Shown here: positions 61,939 through 64,000 of the stretch, one piece after another
Layout: each line of letters opens with the position of its first letter
Position numbering within the stretch: the stretch's first letter is position 1
From: Streptomyces sp. 1222.5
Lineage (GTDB): Bacteria; Actinomycetota; Actinomycetes; Streptomycetales; Streptomycetaceae
Length of the DNA: 64,000 bases
NCBI RefSeq assembly: GCF_900105245.1
Contig: NZ_FNSZ01000002.1
Span: 1 to 64,000 of the forward strand
Direction of reading: 5' to 3'
Program-made: the position numbers and the translations under genes
Notes under the pieces: model-generated
The model's database searches: none
What the model saw: only the letters and a program-made list of their open reading frames with translations
Told to the model about the DNA's origin: nothing

Positions 61939-62171
61939 CCCGGCTCGCGCCCGGAAACCGGGCCGCGTGCCGCGCACGGTCGTGCATGACGGGGACGGTG
62001 CTCCCGACCGAGTCCGTCCCGACGTCTGACCGCAACGATACCGATCCGCCCGCGCCATCGAAGCACTCGCCGGACGTTCGGCGCTTCTTTGTGAAGTCCC
62101 CGCCGTATCCGGCTCCGTGAAGCCCCGCCCCGCCCGGCCCACCGGCCCCCCGTATCCGAACGGAGCCCCTG
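61939..62171. other. intergenic, weak hairpin
   Basis: A small GCCCGGAAACCGGGC hairpin after the GNAT gene may be a weak terminator. A promoter for the ATP-grasp genes may lie here; none was identified. Confidence 0.35.
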
Positions 62172-63425
62172 ATGAACCGCACCGCCGCCTCCCGGCGCCT
62201 GCTGATGGTGATGCCCTACAGCCAGTTCGTCCGCAAGGCCGCCGAGGCCGGCTTCGAGGTCTGGGCCATCTGGGACCCCTCCCTGCGCGAGCAGGCGTAC
62301 CTCGACGAAGTCGCCGTGCACGCACAGGAGTTGCTGCTGACCGACTTCGGTGACGAGGCCGGCCTGCGCGCCCTGATCGCCGAGACGGTCCGCGCCCACG
62401 GCATCGGCACCGTGCTGCACCTCGGTGCGGAGGAGTCGATGCCGCCGGCCCTCGCGGAGGCCGAGGCGCTCGGGGTGTCCCCCAACCCGGCCGCCGCGGT
62501 CGGCGCCCTCAACGACAAGGCCGCGATGCGGGCGCTGCTCGCCGCGCAGGGCCTGTCGCCGGTGCGCTCGCGGACGGCCGGGACCGCCGAGGAGGCCGCC
62601 GCCGCGGTGGCCGGGCTGCCGCTGCCCGTCGTCGTCAAGCCGGCCCGCGCCTCCGGCAGCCGCGGCATCGCGCTGATCCGCGACGCCGACGACCTCCGCG
62701 AGTGGACCGCCCGCGTCACCGAGGCCGGCCTCGCCGGCCCCTACCTGGTCGAGGAGTATCTCGAAGGCTCCGAGTACAGCGTGGAGACCCTGTCCGCCGA
62801 CGGCGAGCACCACGTCATCGGCATCACCGCGAAGCAGACCACGGGCGCGCCCTTCTTCGTCGAGACCGCGCACCTCCACCCCGCCCCGCTCGGCCCTGAC
62901 GAGCGGGCCGCCCTGCATGCGGTCGTCATCGGGCTGCTCGACCTGGCCGGCTACCGCTTCGGGCCCGCCCACACCGAGGTCGTCCTGACCGCGCACGGCC
63001 CGCGCATCGTGGAGTCGCAGACCCGGCTGGGCGGCGACCGCATCCCGCTGCTCATCGAGACCGCGTCCGACTACGACATCGAGGCCGCGATCTTCCGGAC
63101 CCTGGCCGGAGCCCCCGTCGAACCGCCGGCGCCGCGGCACACCGCCTCCGTCGGCTTCTTCCTCCTGCCCGCCGGCCGGCTGGAGTCCGTCACGGGACTC
63201 GACGCCATCCGCGCGCTGCCCTTCGTGCAAGTGCTGCACTTCCCCTTCCGGCCGGGCGACGAACTGCCGCCCACCACCAACTCCGCCACCCGCCACGGCT
63301 ACGTCGTCGTCGACGCCGAGTCGCCCGCCGAGGCCCGGAACCGCATCGCCCGTGTCCGCGGACTGCTGCGCGCGGACGTCCGCGAAGCCGCCCTCACCAC
63401 CACCCCGAAGGGAGCCCTTCGATGA
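62172..63425 (+). CDS. ATP-grasp ligase
   Basis: 417 aa. MVMPYSQFVRKAAEAGFEVW, then the ATP-grasp signature VVVKPARASGSRGIALIRDA, EEYLEGSEYSVETLSADG, and metal region IVESQTRLGGDRIP. It forms an amide between a carboxylate and an amine via acyl phosphate, like the dipeptide ligases. Overlaps the next gene by four bases (ATGA). Confidence 0.92.
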   Translation: MNRTAASRRLLMVMPYSQFVRKAAEAGFEVWAIWDPSLREQAYLDEVAVHAQELLLTDFGDEAGLRALIAETVRAHGIGTVLHLGAEESMPPALAEAEALGVSPNPAAAVGALNDKAAMRALLAAQGLSPVRSRTAGTAEEAAAAVAGLPLPVVVKPARASGSRGIALIRDADDLREWTARVTEAGLAGPYLVEEYLEGSEYSVETLSADGEHHVIGITAKQTTGAPFFVETAHLHPAPLGPDERAALHAVVIGLLDLAGYRFGPAHTEVVLTAHGPRIVESQTRLGGDRIPLLIETASDYDIEAAIFRTLAGAPVEPPAPRHTASVGFFLLPAGRLESVTGLDAIRALPFVQVLHFPFRPGDELPPTTNSATRHGYVVVDAESPAEARNRIARVRGLLRADVREAALTTTPKGALR

Positions 63426-64000
63426 GCACCCGCAAGACCGTGCTGCTGATCGGCGGCGTCGACGCCCACGTGGACCGCTTCACCGCGCTCGGCGTCAAGA
63501 TCGTCCTGATCCAGCACCCCGACAAGGTCACCGAGCACCAGATGCGCGCCGTCGACGTCCTGCTCGTCGTCGACTACACCGACTGGGACACCGTGCGGCC
63601 GTACGCCGAGGCGGCGCGCGCCGTCCACGGCGTGGACGCCGTGGTCTCGCTCACCGAGCCCGGCCTGAACCCGGCGAGCCGCCTCGGCGACCTGTTCGGG
63701 CTGACCGACGGCCGCCGGCACGAGGTGAGCCGCCGGATGCGCGACAAGTGGCTGATGCGCCGCCATCTCGCCGACCGGGGCCTGCCGGTGCCGCACACCG
63801 CCCAGGTGTCCGACCGGGCCTCGCTCGACGCCTTCGGCGAGCGGGCCGGGTATCCCTTCATCGTCAAACCGGTCTCCACCACGGCCGGGTTCGGCCTCCT
63901 GCGGGCCGAGAGCCCGCAGGACCTGGACCGGGTGTGGGCACGCGTGCGGGAGCTGGACGGCGGCCGCACGGACCGCGGGTCGACCATGTTCACCGTCGAC
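63422..64000 (+). CDS. second ATP-grasp ligase (partial, runs off window)
   Basis: At least 193 aa; N-terminal part only. KTVLLIGGVDAHVDRFTALG, DKWLMRRHLADRGLPVPHTA, FIVKPVSTTAGFGLLRAES (ATP lysine region). No stop before 64000. Probably couples a second building block after the first ligase. It is not a close copy of the first. Confidence 0.88.
   Translation, partial: MSTRKTVLLIGGVDAHVDRFTALGVKIVLIQHPDKVTEHQMRAVDVLLVVDYTDWDTVRPYAEAARAVHGVDAVVSLTEPGLNPASRLGDLFGLTDGRRHEVSRRMRDKWLMRRHLADRGLPVPHTAQVSDRASLDAFGERAGYPFIVKPVSTTAGFGLLRAESPQDLDRVWARVRELDGGRTDRGSTMFTVD

Noticed and set aside
1..64000. CRISPR arrays, tRNA or rRNA genes
   Set aside because: No regularly spaced identical repeats or recognisable cloverleaf/rRNA sequence was seen by eye.

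Overview
The window is about 72% GC with strong third-codon-position GC bias, abundant GTG starts, Tat signals, LysR/TetR/LuxR regulators and a telomere-associated (Tap) gene remnant. This points to a Streptomyces or close relative, probably a chromosome arm or large linear replicon. No rRNA, tRNA or CRISPR array was recognised.

Left part (1-24 kb) is accessory DNA with many decayed genes. It holds two secreted proteins (trypsin-like protease with FG-GAP repeats; Tat-exported W-C-x-x-C repeat protein), two LysR regulators, a SUKH-4-like protein, a MarR-like regulator, a STAS antagonist and a GAF/SpoIIE phosphatase. Between them lie remnants of two HNH endonucleases, a Tap gene, a DUF6879 gene, a sigma factor and a TetR gene, plus a frameshifted IS5-type element. 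Inside this region, 11.4-16.6 kb is an intact leftward operon: a 23-codon ORF with a strong ribosome site that is too short for a normal ORF scan, a 13-bp hairpin, a TPR protein, an MFS exporter, a prolyl-oligopeptidase-type S9 peptidase and a secreted small Cys-containing protein. This is the best candidate for an undescribed peptide (RiPP or signalling) system. Also here, a LysR gene and an epoxide-hydrolase-like gene share the same palindromic operator.

Middle (22-36 kb): a TobZ-type carbamoyltransferase with a DUF4287 protein and a divergent 71-aa acidic protein. Then come an MHS-type transporter, two AhpD-like paralogues around a LuxR regulator, an SDR, a polytopic membrane protein, a RibD-like reductase, a SAM synthetase (metK), an MFS exporter and a 4-OT-type tautomerase.

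Right part (36-64 kb and beyond): a large biosynthetic locus that I cannot match to a known product. A rightward operon (36.3-50.4 kb) encodes a TauD dioxygenase, HpcH aldolase, PLP cysteine-synthase-like enzyme, asparagine-synthetase-like enzyme, PrpF-like isomerase, acyl-CoA dehydrogenase, hydantoinase, an FAD monooxygenase fused to an FMN reductase, an SH3-like protein, a 61-aa protein, an R2-like diiron protein, an MFS exporter and a BtrH-like protein. It converges on a leftward operon (57.5-50.4 kb) of six genes joined by 4-base overlaps: ALDH, KS-like protein lacking the active Cys, TPP enzyme lacking the usual Glu, AMP ligase, ketosynthase and a family-2 glycosyltransferase. Divergent from that are FkbH, an NDP-sugar decarboxylase/epimerase, a GNAT and two ATP-grasp ligases, the last cut by the window edge. 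No modular NRPS/PKS or carrier protein is visible, so the product is probably a small amino-acid or sugar-derived amide assembled by stand-alone ligases.
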